Source: Daedaleopsis sinensis
Taxonomy: Eukaryota > Basidiomycota > Agaricomycetes > Polyporales > Polyporaceae
Reading direction: 5' to 3'
DNA: 64,000 nt
Assembly: GCA_033807695.1 (NCBI GenBank)
Contig: CM066309.1
Coordinates: 1,488,001 to 1,552,000 of the forward strand
The notes below the pieces were generated by a model that did not search any database, had not been told where the DNA came from, and worked only from the letters and a program-made list of their open reading frames with translations. Within the stretch, counting starts at the first letter, position 1. Each line of letters opens with the position of its first letter. Positions 1 to 10,787 of this stretch are shown here, piece after piece. A program made the position numbers and the translations under genes.

Positions 1-672
1 GACTGATCAGCTGCGCGGGTTCACTAGAAAAGCGGAGAGCGTACTTCATCATGGGAGCCGGCTTCGTGACACCTCCATTCCCACCCTGACCATCCTGTTG
101 TGTTCCTTATCAGACGTCGTGTTCAAGGCAAGTCGTAAATCGGATGAACGAACCCAGTAAGACGGTCCGTTACCGTCAAAGGTGTGACCGTTCCCGTTGA
201 CTACATGAGCGGGTCAAGATGATAAGCCGACGATCAGGGGGAGTCAGACGAGGACACCTACAGGTGATCGATTTGCCGCTATAATGGTAACCGTGAGCAT
301 TCTGTAGACGTATACTGGATGCAGACGTACGCGACTTGGAACAATGGTCCATCCCAGTTCTTAACAGCGAACGTGACGTCGCCCTCTGAAAAGCGCACCG
401 AGCGCGTTCCAAGTCAGTCGACAAAGTTATGCGACCCCGTGGGGGCAACGGTACGTACGCATGTTCACGGTCGCCCCGTCTGCCAACTTGAGGTCGAACG
501 TCTCGCCGGCGGGGACGGTGAACGAGTTGATGTTCACCGTCGTGCACTTGACCGCCGCGGCCACGTCGTCCAAGGACGAGATCGTGCCCGTGCAGTCGGA
601 CGCGGCGGGCGCAGCGGTGACCATGAAGGGAATGAATGCGACGAGCGCGACAAGGCGGAGAAAGGCAGTCAT
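1..672 (-). CDS. Endopolygalacturonase (GH28), 5' part only
   Basis: Secreted pectin-degrading enzyme that hydrolyses polygalacturonan. The ATG at 672 opens a signal peptide (MTAFLRLVALVAFIPFMVTA). Exons joined by frame are 672-459, 385-331, 278-262, 200-154 and 94 to about 45. The join reads a typical fungal GH28 N-terminus: C-T-G-T near the start, then QGDVTFAVKNWDGPLFQVAGK, SITFNGNGHTFDGNG, and PSYWDGQGGNGGVTKPAPMM. Known GH28 enzymes have the same GNG...YWDG..GNGGV.KP.PM order. The third exon is only 17 nt. The catalytic Asp residues lie further downstream, outside the window, so activity cannot be judged. A donor-like gtacgc at 44 suggests another intron there. Family assignment is firm; the exact last exon end is not. 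Confidence 0.88.
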
Positions 673-762
673 TGTGTACTGTGGATAGCCGGTGAGTGAC
701 TCTGCAATGTCGGAGGTGAGGGGCACCTTAGAGAGTAGATTAGTGTCGACCGCAGAGGCTTT

Positions 763-769
763 TATATAC
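763..769 (-). promoter_or_regulatory. TATA box of the polygalacturonase gene
   Basis: On the minus strand this reads cgTATATAAAag, about 90 bp before the ATG at 672. That distance is normal for TATA-driven secreted-enzyme genes in this window. Confidence 0.6.
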
Positions 770-2212
770 GCGACGGCTGCGTGTCATAGGAACGACCCGC
801 CCGGCAGGTAGCTCCCGTCGGATAAACGTAGGTTTACGGCTGAGAGGAGACTTCGGGAACGTCGGTGCACGCGTCCCATCATGAGGTGTGGAATGGTCCA
901 TCATGAAGGTCAGTTGAGATGCGTGGGTGTGAGGAAAGCCGGCGAATACGCCTCGGGAGAGGGTCAACACGACTTTCTCGTCTCTCTGAATGCAAATGTC
1001 AATGGCACTCGAACCTACGAACATGCCAAAGGTCTTGTTGTCGCAGAAAGTCTCTATACAACGGTCTATGTCAGTTCAGAGTGCATACCAATGTCAGTAG
1101 CGGTGTCCAACACTACCAATCACGAGTCAAGCACCACCGATCAGCGACCCGGAGAACCTGGGCCCGGGGGACTCTGTCGTACATTGTGAGAGCTAGCGAT
1201 CACCAAGACATAACGCGTTGCGCTAGAAGCACTAGTTAAACATCAAGTATCACACAGTCACCTTGCGCGAAGCTGGATCATGTGGGTGACGGTTGCAACG
1301 GGACCGCAGGCCCGCTTGCGTTGCAACAAATCCAATCAGCCCCGAAGGAGCAGAAGAAGTCACCAAGGAGTCGGATACTCACCATTATGTTCGCCAGATG
1401 CTCGCAGATCCGTATCCTCCGCCCTTGTACTCGTGATCCCACGAAGTATTGGCGACCTAGTGAGTATCCGGTAGTACATACCTCGGATTTGGTGGGCGTC
1501 ATGGTCTCGGTGTCCCAAGCAACGTTTAATAGCGCTGAAGGAGGGGTTACCTTGCATGCCTGGAGGGACTGCAATGTACGACACCTGCCCGATACAGCAA
1601 GCACGACTGTTGTTGTGAAAGAAGAGAACGAATGTAGCTCGGGGGAAGTCACCGGAAGCAACCGCCGGATGAGCGGTCCGCGCCGGCCCGGTAGGAAACT
1701 CAGAGCAGCACGATGGCCGCTTCAGTATCTTGAGAACAGTAGTGGAGAGGGCCGTAATTTTCCCCATAGGTCTGTGTTTCAGCTTTCAGGCCTCAAGAAA
1801 AAACCCATGACTCCTTGGACCGGAGAATCGACCGCGGCAATCGAGGACAATACAAGAGCTTTCCTTCCAGAAACAGGCAGCGACCCGCTGGTTGCAATTC
1901 GACAAGTGTTCAGCATAGATACACTGGGGTATCATCAAGCACGCTTTACACAATGCCTACAAGAATGTGTATCGTAAGTAATTTAGACGAGTCACAAGAC
2001 GGGAACGGGCACACATCACACACCATCCTCACGACGGCACCACTGGCAGCTTTGCCCTTTCCTTCCAAGCAACAACGACAATCTCCGGCCTCTCTCCCAT
2101 CTTTCGAGCGTGCTCCCTCCACTCGTCGCGAAACACAACCCCACAACTTGACAGGTCGAGGATGTCCCAGAGCTCCGCCGACATGCGTTTGCGCTACTGA
2201 GTATCTCGTCAG
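770..2212. other. Intergenic, no gene seen
   Basis: No open frame here looks like protein. The longest, 1282-1977 on the plus strand, has no family resemblance, no credible start context and a scrambled composition. The stretch holds the promoter side of the polygalacturonase gene and the 3' side of the next minus-strand gene. Confidence 0.6.
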
Positions 2213-4418
2213 TCAGAGCTCAGGACGTGCCAGGGAAGTACGCACTTCCTCAACGCCGTTCCGCACACCAGGATACCGCCTAGCGAGAGTCGGTGTGTCG
2301 AACGCGATGGTCGTGTCAGAGTGTCCATCCCAGTCGTCGGAAGAAGCGGGCAAGTTAGGGCTTGACGATCGTTCCTTGGGGATATGCATGGGCGCACGTG
2401 TGACGGTGGGACATCGATAGGACGACAGAGACATGTGGGGATTTGCGGCGCGCCGAACAGCCATGGGACGGAAAGTGGGCGAAGGCGGTGAGGGTGAGGC
2501 CTCTTTCGGCTCCGTCTGGCCTCGTCGTCTGGATGGAGAGGGAAGTTGAAGGCGGCTCGGGATGGGCCTCTCGAGGCGGCGATCATCCTGCACGTTGCGC
2601 TGCGGAGGAGGAGGAACATATGTGACGACCCGGCGAGTCCCTGCAGGCAGCTCACTTTCTTTTTCTCGTCCACCGTCGTCGTTTGTAGAATTCTTGACGC
2701 TAAGCGCGGAACCCAATGTGATGGGAAGCTTGAACCTCGAGGGTGCTTTAGATGCGTGCGTGCGCCTCTTGATTTCGTTGCCTAACGCGCTGCGGTTCTT
2801 CTTCGTAGGAACGGTCGACCAATTCGCCTCCGGAGAGCCGAAAGCGTCGTATGCATCGCGTTTCTTCCTAACATCGGGGACGCGAATGATTTGTGGCGGT
2901 GGAGACCGAGGAGGAGATGGAGACGGGTTTCGATATCGTGGGGGATGGCCAGGCAGAGAGGAAGAGAGGAGAGACTGTTCGATGCCGAAGTCCAATCGTT
3001 TGTACGAGCCAGAGCCCAGTATACCGCTCGCGTCCTGCATTTGTCCCGCATTCATCGCCTGTCGGTGACGGAAAGCAAAACGATCAAAAGCATTGGAGAG
3101 CCCTAGTGAGCGACCTGAGTTAGGTTCCATATGAACGCGAGCCTCTGGAGTAGGGATCGGGCTCGAAGCGGAATAGGATGCTATCTTCCAGTCGAGGGTC
3201 GATGCATCAGCGCGGCTGTATGCGGTGTGAGGCTCGGGGATGGGGGAAGATCGAGCATGCCGATCGAGATGCGAGGGTGAGCCGTAGCATATGGTCGGGT
3301 GTGCTCGCGACAGGGGAAGGTCGGGAGACCGCCATTCACGTTTTAAAACCGGAGGCCTGGGGATGTCGACCGAAGGTTTGTATGATGAAGCGACAGAGCG
3401 GGAAGGAATCTTTTGACCACCTGTAAGGGCAGAAGTATTGCTCCCTCAAAACGTTTACCTCAATGGACACACCTGATATACTAGTCGAAGGAAAGAACTT
3501 GTTGAATTCTTGGTGGGATCCCAGCGGAGAGCCATGTGGAGAAGCAGACATAGTAGGGTCATTGCGAGCACGCGTGGACGATCTGAACAGCATAGAGCGT
3601 AGGTCTTCTTTGGGCGTAGCCTTGGTCGAGAATTGAGCAGCAGCAGGCTGGGGGTGAACCGACGCGGAACCAGAATGATTGACTATATGCGCAGTGTCGG
3701 GAAACAGATACGTCGACACCGTTGACGTAGATGACTTCGGAGGCGAAATGTCTCGTGGCAAAGAGATGTTGCGTGGGATAGAGCGAGTTCCCGGCTCTAG
3801 CTTCCTTTCATGACTGGACATTGCAGGAGGAGACAGAGGTCCAAAGGCTACTAGAGTGGTGACCTCAGAGCAAATCTCACTTGGCTTAGATAGACAGTCC
3901 TGATTGTCAAAGCCGTCGTCGACCAGAGTCTCGTCCGAGGGTGTATGCGCATCAACATGTCCCGGAGTCGGAGGATGTACACGAATACTATTGTGTCCAT
4001 GCGCTTGGCGTTTCGGAGGCATTGGTTTTGCGTAGGAGTTGGATGCAGGCCGCTTACACGGCTTGCGAAGGAGGTCCAAGACCGTTGGATGAGGTGATTT
4101 GCCTTTCCGAGTCGTCGTAGCACCGGATGAGACTGTTGGGTGCGTCGACGGAGTGACATGCTTGGGCCGAGTAGATGCGTTGGCTTTAGCAATAGACCAA
4201 GGATTAGGCTTGTACGTAGCAGTGTCAACTCTTGAGGAGATGTCTAGTTCCTCCAGCATATATGCATCCTCTGATACTAAGTTGCTCTTTCCCGTCTTGC
4301 AGGCTACCGCGGCTTGCTGATGGTCGTCGTCATCCTCGCTACTAGAGTCTTGCCCGTCGCAGCCGTAGGAGCGCAGGGAAAAAGACCAGCCGTCAGTGGT
4401 GGGAGCTTTTCGAGACAT
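2213..4418 (-). CDS. Large disordered protein, function unknown (717 aa)
   Basis: Two exons, 4418-3473 and 3420-2213, joined by a 52 bp intron (gtgtgt...ttacag) that keeps frame exactly (946+1208 nt = 718 codons). The ATG at 4418 follows a clear 5' region. The N-terminus has an acidic run (residues about 25-32, SSSEDDDD) and a short conserved-looking segment near residue 70 (YKPNPWSIAKANAS). The rest is rich in Ser, Pro, Arg and Lys with many SP/TP sites, so it is probably nuclear, disordered and phosphorylated. I do not rec­ognise the family. It is divergent from the gene at 4638 and shares its promoter, which carries two ACGCGT boxes. A cell-cycle or chromatin role is inference from promoter and composition only. 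Confidence 0.75.
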
Positions 4419-4637
4419 GGAGGGAGGAGACTGAGTTCAATGTAATGGACAAGAGACTCAGTACTGAGTACTGATGGGCAAAACGCGTGTACACAAAACG
4501 CGTCTCGGGAGCTGTGATCTCGTGATTCAAAAACACGGTCACGTGTAGAGTCGAACGTTGGTTCGGTTCGCGTTTAATTGTCTTGTGGTCTTAAGCTTGG
4601 ACATTGTCCTCCTCCTTCATTCTGGTCACTGCGAGTA
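4419..4637. promoter_or_regulatory. Bidirectional promoter with two MCB (ACGCGT) elements
   Basis: Only 219 bp separate the two divergent ATGs. ACGCGT occurs at 4483-4488 and 4498-4503, with starts 15 bp apart; ACGCGT is palindromic and so serves both directions. In ascomycete yeasts this is the MluI cell-cycle box bound by MBF (Mbp1-Swi6, or Cdc10-Res). A CACGTG lies near 4541. No TATA box is obvious for either gene. Confidence 0.6.
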
Positions 4638-7600
4638 ATGGAGAATGTCCCTCCCACAGATATGAGCGGAGACAACCTACCCACCCTCGACGAACTACTT
4701 CACTCGAAACAAGGCACCAAATCCTCCAGGCAGAAGCGAGTCCTCGCGCTCAACACGAGGACCAACGGCGATCGTGAAGATGAAGATTCGCACGGCCTCT
4801 TGACTCCTCCGTCATCTCAATCTCAAGAAGAAGATATGGATGCATCTAGGATGCTCTTCAGCCCGCCTCCGGAGGAGGTTCTTAGACAGGGTCGTACGGT
4901 GAGCAAATAGAGTCTCTACAATGCGTGGAGCAGCCCTTCCCGATTCATGGATATCCGAGCACAATGCACCAACGGTTCGAGTACTTAACAGATCGTGCAG
5001 GTCTCTCGCGCACGTTCTGTGCCTGTCGAACAACTACCTTTCACGCCATCTCTTCTCGCCGATCCTCCACCCGCTGCCTCCAAGCGCAAACGTCACGCCC
5101 ACAACCGTTCTGCCTCACATACCGCTCTGGACTCCATTGTCAATGCGTCTACAAGCACCGTCATCGTTACTGAAGCTACGCCAAATCCGAAGCCTCGGAA
5201 ACAGACCAAACATGGCTCGCCGTCTCACCGCTCTACACAGATCCCGGACGAGCCGGATACACCAACCCGGTCATCTCAGGGTCGGAGCCAGTCACCAACA
5301 AAGCGTTCTCTTCTTCTTTCTCCTCACCACAGTAATCCCAATGCCGACTTCCTCCCTCCGCTCCCTGTTATCTCCCGCCAAACTATATCAGCACGGCGGC
5401 GGTCTGCAACTCCGATACCACCGTACGAGCCACCCCGCGAACGCTTCACTCCTCCACGGGAGATTGTGCACACTCCTCGCCGCGCCACCACATCACCCGA
5501 CAAGATGTCTAAGTCAAGCAAGCGCAAGTCCATCGCATCGAAGAACACGAAGAAGCTCGTGCTGACGGTCAAGAAGGAACCACCCGAAATTGACTTGCTA
5601 CAACCACCTCCACCCCCCTCTCCGAGTGATGATCCCCTGCTTCTCAAAGGTCATCCTAGCCATCCTCGGAGGCCGAAGACACAGCCCGAACCTATGTCAG
5701 TTACCTCTACTCCCTCCCATGCTCGCGAAACCCCTTCTATTGCATCATCGCCGGTTAGTCCTCCAGACGACCCCCGTGGTGGACGCCTGCCCGACCTCAA
5801 CACGAGCATGGATATGGGTATGGATAGCGACGACAGCATGGACCAATCCTTTGAGAATGGATCGCCCATTTTCAACTTCACGAACATACAGGACGATTTC
5901 ACTGATACCGACGAGGACGAGGAGGACTTCGACCAAACGGGCGAGTACACTGGTCGGTTCAAAGTGCTGACGATTCCTACCAAAGCGGATCCACCGAGCA
6001 GTTGCACGAGGTCACGGCAAGATGCATGGGGCACTCCAAGCAGTCCGTTCCCGGGAGGCAGGAAGCGCAGTCTCCCCAGCTCCAGCTCCCCTCCTCTCAA
6101 GGCCACACCAGATGTCGAGGATAGTCTGAGCGAGAGCCCCGACGAGGAAGACGTGTTCTTCCTCGACACGCCGGTTCATCCTGACACCACTGTTAGACCG
6201 GAGTTCGAGGAAGGTAGCTCGCGGGATACTCTTGACGCGGACTACTCTATGGAGATCCCTCGACCGGAAAGTCCTATACGGTCACCTTCGCCACTGCCTA
6301 TCGTTGAGGTACCGGACTTGAACTCTGACGCTCATCACGTGAGGTTCGCGGTCGCACAAGAAGACGAGTCGATGGATCTTGACGAGGAGTCGCTCGAGTA
6401 CGTACAGGAAGAAGAGCCTTCACAGGCGGAAGCCGCTTCTACCCATGACGCCGCACCTAACCATGACGATTCCGACTCTAGCGACGAGGAAACGGTCGAC
6501 CGCGAGCTATCTCGCGAGCCTGGTCACGTCGACAGTGAGGAAGACGAAGAAGACCGAGACACTCGCCCGGCACCTCCAAGTATACCCACACCCCCACGCG
6601 CAACGACGCCAGGTCGTGCGCTCTCACCTCCCGCTCGTCCTCGTGGATTCCTGTCCATAGGCTCTCCCTTGAGAAGACAGAAGTCTCCACAAGCGCAGTC
6701 ATTCGAAGCGCGTAGTGCGTCTCCTGCAGCGATGCCATCCATCCAAAGCGTCTTCGCGACACCGGGACCTGCGCCCGCCTCTATAGCCGGGTCCAGCAGC
6801 GATGGATCGCCTGAATCGGCTCGATCTCGGGTCCGCACTGAGACGTCGGAAGAGACGGTCGTCGGCGATCCTATGGACGAGGACCGAGGCAAGGAGCGCA
6901 CCGAGGATCATGTTACTACAGACGTGGACGAAGGGAGCGGGAACGAGAGCGAGAGCGAGGACCTTGATGACGATGTCGTCAAGATTACCAGTGCGGACCC
7001 TCGGGTTGCGGCTCGTGCGGCAGCTATCTTGAAGATGGTTCGTGTTTCTTCTCAGTTGTCGATCCTTCATACTTATACCTCACCATCCCACAGCACGATT
7101 ACGATTTCATTATTCGTGATCTTTCTCGCAAGAGCCGCCACTCGAATGTTGACTCTGCGATGCGTGCCGCCCGGCGCCGCTCCGTCATTGAGGGCGGCGT
7201 CACCAAGCAGAGTAGTCCAGCACGCCGACGGCGCACCTTCGGTGGTGTCATTGGCGACAAAGTCATCATCCCCGGCAGTCCCGTCATGACGGTCCCTCAG
7301 CTGCTACACCAGGCCGAGCTCAGTGTCGAGCAACGAGAGAGGAACCTGCATACCCCGTCTAGAGCAGGGTCGACGATCAGTGACAACTCGTCCTTCAAGA
7401 TGCCGCTGCCTGTCAACAGGTCGATGTTCGAGACACCCCGTCAGCGCGCACCTGAACGTCCGATCTTCAACCCGACCGGTCCACGATCATGGGAGAAGGA
7501 TGACTGGAAGCTGCTCGATGCGTGCTTCACAGACGAGCGAATCGCACGTGCATCCAATAAGCGCATAGGGGAGGCCACACTCGCACCTGTGGACGACATT

Positions 7601-8703
7601 GTGCTCAAGAACGTCGTGCAACGATTTTTGGAGTACAGCGGCATGATTCCGATCGAGGAGTGCTGGCCGGGATGGACAGAGTGAGTCTCCTGCCTCTTCT
7701 GTCCGATGTCGCGATATGAGCTGACTCTATCTGTAGGGAGGATTTGCTTCGGAGGACCAGAGCATTGCAACGCAAGCAGCGCATAGGCAAGGGTGCGCCG
7801 CCCACCCCGAGCGGCCGGCTCTCGTCGGTTCCACTGTCCGAGGTTCCAGACTTTACCCCTTTGCCTAGTCGACAGTCGTCGGTCCAACCTGGCTTGGACA
7901 GATATGGATCGATCAGTAGTGTCCAGAGCAATAAGCTAGGGGTCCCTACCACACTCCTCGCCCCTCGTTACTCGCATCTGCTTGAGGAGGCTGTAGCGGT
8001 TTCCCAGGGCGCGCCCTCTATCCCCACGAACGCACGGCCAGTGGAGTATCGCAGCGCATCTGTTCCAGCCCCCGAGCAGCGCAGCGTCTCCCTTCCTCCT
8101 CACTCGCCTGCAGCCGGGGAACGCGCCGAGTCTGAGACCGCAATATCGATCCCACCCCCGCTCGCCGAACGGTCCATTGCCGCGCGGATGAAGGGGTTCT
8201 TCTGGTCGTACCTTCCCCGCGCGACCAAGCCCTCAGGCTCCAAGAGACCTGCAGCCCCAGCTCACCCGGGCCTGCCCATCCCCCCTCCGGAGATGTTCCA
8301 GAAGCCGCGCGGGCCGATCACGACGCCCGTCTCCAAGCCCTCCGCCAGGCCGGTACACCCCAAGGAGCTCGTGCACCTAAACCACGCGCCCCCGCCGAAG
8401 CCGTCGATGATCCCCCGCCCGACACAGCAGAAGCCGAGGAGGCTCGTCGAGCTGCATCCCGCACCGGCCCCGGAGCCGCGGCCGCGGTCCTCGCTGAGCT
8501 TCGTGAGCACGAGCGACCGGCGGAGCAGCAGCGGGAGCGTAAGGGACCTCGTGAAGGGGTTCGAGACGCTGGAGAAGCAGCAGGAGCGGGAGAGGATGGA
8601 GGAGGTCACGCGGCTGAGGCGCGTGAAGAGCGTCGGGGAGTGGGCTGCCGCGACTGGTGCGCGGGGGCAGCAGCAGGGCCAGAAGCGGACGTGGAAGCCG
8701 TGA
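4638..8703 (+). CDS. Very large disordered protein with C-terminal helical region (1283 aa)
   Basis: Four exons: 4638-4898, 5001-7037, 7094-7680 and 7737-8703. All introns are GT-AG and phases agree (3852 nt). The first true ATG in frame is at 4638. Residues about 80-680 are Ser/Pro-rich with long acidic blocks and many SP/TP sites (for example LLTPPSSQSQ near residue 54). A more ordered block follows (exon 3) around PRSWEKDDWKLLDACFTDER and LKNVVQRFLEYSG. The C-terminal third is Pro-rich, contains RMKGFFWSYLPR and ends in a basic coiled-coil-like stretch (EKQQERERMEEVTRLRRVKS). I do not recognise the family. It shares a promoter with MCB boxes with the gene at 2213-4418. A large phosphorylated nuclear or spindle protein would fit, but this is inference. 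Confidence 0.8.
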
Positions 8704-9069
8704 GTTAAGACTGGGCCGGCATCCGTATGGGCACTGGCAGGTCTGGCGATTCGATATTGACAACACATATGGTCCCTATGATCTTTATGACGATATACTA
8801 TCTTCTTGACGAGGTACATTCCCTCCTTTATCTCCACCCCCACATATATCTTTTCTTGACTCGCGCTGCATACATAGTTACTACAGAACGTACACTCAAG
8901 TCCCAACCCATCGTATGTAGTGTGATGATTTGGATACGACAGGGTCGTGGTCCGCAGTATGATACACATACATATGGCGATTTATACTCTCTTGCACCCT
9001 CCACATCGGGAACTCTGGCTGGCATTGCTACATGAAGCTTTATGTGCCGCTGCACTTGTCTTCGGATAC
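8704..9069. other. Converging 3' regions
   Basis: Space between the stop codons of two convergent genes (TGA at 8701-8703 and the DcpS TAG at 9070-9072). No coding potential seen; it would hold both 3' untranslated ends. Confidence 0.6.
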
Positions 9070-10502
9070 CTAGTAGAAAGCTAGTTCATGTTGGGCGGCT
9101 TTCAGAGGTTCGTATAGACCGTGTTGCTCCCCCAAACCGTAAGTGAGCGTCAACTTCTGCAAGATCGATGGTCCATCGTCTGGGTCACATTCGATCTATA
9201 CAAGACGTTATATGATGTCATTCCCGCAACATTCTCGAGGGACTCACCAGCGAGATGATGTCGTCCAGCAGGTGCGCTTGCCCAGCTGACATCCCCGCGA
9301 GCCCCTGGTAGTTCGCGTTGACGACATGCACGTGAAAGTGGTCTGCACACTCGTCAAATTCCTTCTGTGCCACCTCAAATCGGCAGTGGACTCACAATAG
9401 GAAGGCTGATAATGGATGAACATCCTGAGCGACCCTGGCGCGAGCCCCCATCGCTCCTGCACGGCGCGCGCGGCTTCGCGGCGGATGCTCTTCAGCATCC
9501 CAAGGTGGGTCTTATTCAGGTCGCGCAGGCTATGGATACTCCGGTTGAAGGCGATGGCGACGAGGTAGAGCGAGCTCAGCGTCGTGAGGTCCCACTTCAT
9601 GTCTGGCAGGAGGACGTAGCCGAACTCGGGGGAGGGGTCGCGGAAGAGGACCTTGTCGGCTTCGGAGGTGCCGTTCAAGATGTTCTCTACCCTGAGAAAG
9701 AGGCGCAGAGAGGGCAGCTGTCAGCATAACAATAGCAGGAAACGAATGGGACGACGGGTAGACGCACCATTGGGTACGGGATGGCGGGAAGGCTGTGATG
9801 TATGGTTTCACGATGCGCTCGTACAGTGCTGGAGTCTCGTTCACCATCGCAACCTCCTGCCTAGAGTACTGCAAGTCGAGTGAGCCATTCTCGCTGGGGA
9901 GATAGATATCGAGCGAGCATGCTTACTTTGCGGATGTGGACTTCCGTAGCAGGGTGGACGATGTTGATCTTCACATCCGGACGATCGTCCGAGCTCGCGA
10001 GCCATCCAAACAGCCATGTGTACTACAGTTACAGTCTCTTATTCACTTTCAGAACTGGAATGCATCGTCGGGCCAGTACTCACGATATCAGTGCCCTCGA
10101 TCGCTTTCGTGTTTGCCAGCAAGCCGCTGACGATCTGCTCTGCGGAGTCGGCCGGTAGCGTTGTCTTCTCTATGCGTAAGATCGCATGCGCATGCTCAGA
10201 TGCTCCTTGGACAGGCAAGGTACCCAGCAGGGTAAGTGCATGGGTGATGGGGTCTGGGTCGGCGCAGCTTGGTATCAGTCACAAACGATGCCTGGCATTA
10301 ACAAGAAACTAACGGACCTTCGTTAAGAAGACGCTCGAAACGGAACTGCCTAAGAGTGTCGAGAGTATAAGCAGCCATACTCTAGTACGCACAGTATCTT
10401 GCGGATGAGGTCGTCGGGGTGAAAGCTCAAGTCTGGCAATTCAGGATCATGGTGAGAAGCTTCAACTTTTTGGAGGCGCGTCAGCTTTACCGCAGCACGC
10501 AT
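9070..10502 (-). CDS. DCS1: Scavenger mRNA decapping enzyme DcpS (HIT family), 341 aa
   Basis: DcpS hydrolyses the m7GpppN cap left after 3'-5' mRNA decay. Eight exons: 10502-10393, 10349-10318 (32 nt), 10253-10084, 10022-9927, 9868-9768, 9691-9396, 9342-9248 and 9195-9070, with all phases consistent. The N-terminal domain carries FRFERLLNEDPITHALTLLG and KINIVHPATEVHIRK. The C-terminal domain has FGYVLLPDMKWD, SLRDLNKTHL, LRMFIHYQPSYYHFHVHVV with the histidine triad HFHVHV at about residues 270-275, and LTYGLGEQHGLYEPL. Length matches human and yeast DcpS (about 300-350). The start could also be an in-frame ATG 39 bp upstream (10541). Function is confident from the intact HIT motif. Confidence 0.93.
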
Positions 10503-10612
10503 GGTGACAATATTTGCGCCTCGGTCATCAGGGTGGTGCATACGATGATCTCGATTCTTCTCGTTATGTCGATTGTCGTTGTCTATAAAGAATGGGACGT
10601 GGGGGCGTTTAA

Positions 10613-10643
10613 GCCACATGGCGCCCACGTGGTGCCATGTGGC
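10613..10643. repeat. Inverted repeat around a CACGTG box, upstream of DcpS
   Basis: GCCACATGGC (10613-10622) and its exact reverse complement GCCATGTGGC (10634-10643) flank CCCACGTGGT, which contains an E-box. It sits about 110 bp before the DcpS ATG and could be a binding site or a hairpin. Confidence 0.5.
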
Positions 10644-10657
10644 TGCCATGTGGGTAC

Positions 10658-10787
10658 TGCCGAGCCTGCGAGGCCCTGTTTGGCGCGCCGAGCTTGCGAG
10701 GCGCCCTCTGCCCGACTGTCTTTGCCGAGCTTGCGAGGCACCCTCGGGCAAGGGCTCTGACTGTCTCTCGCCGAGCTTGCGAGGCGA
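10658..10787 (+). repeat. Four copies of a short hairpin-like repeat
   Basis: The core CCGAGCTTGCGAGG appears at about 10660 (one mismatch), 10688, 10725 and 10771. Each core is bordered by complementary bases that differ from copy to copy: GCG..CGC at 10685-10704, TG..CA at 10723-10740 and TCG..CGA at 10768-10787. GACTGTCT precedes the last two copies. See findings. Confidence 0.6.

Noticed and set aside
1282..1977. 231-codon plus-strand open frame
   Set aside because: Composition looks like translated non-coding DNA, there is no family resemblance or splice context, and overlapping frames on both strands are equally open.
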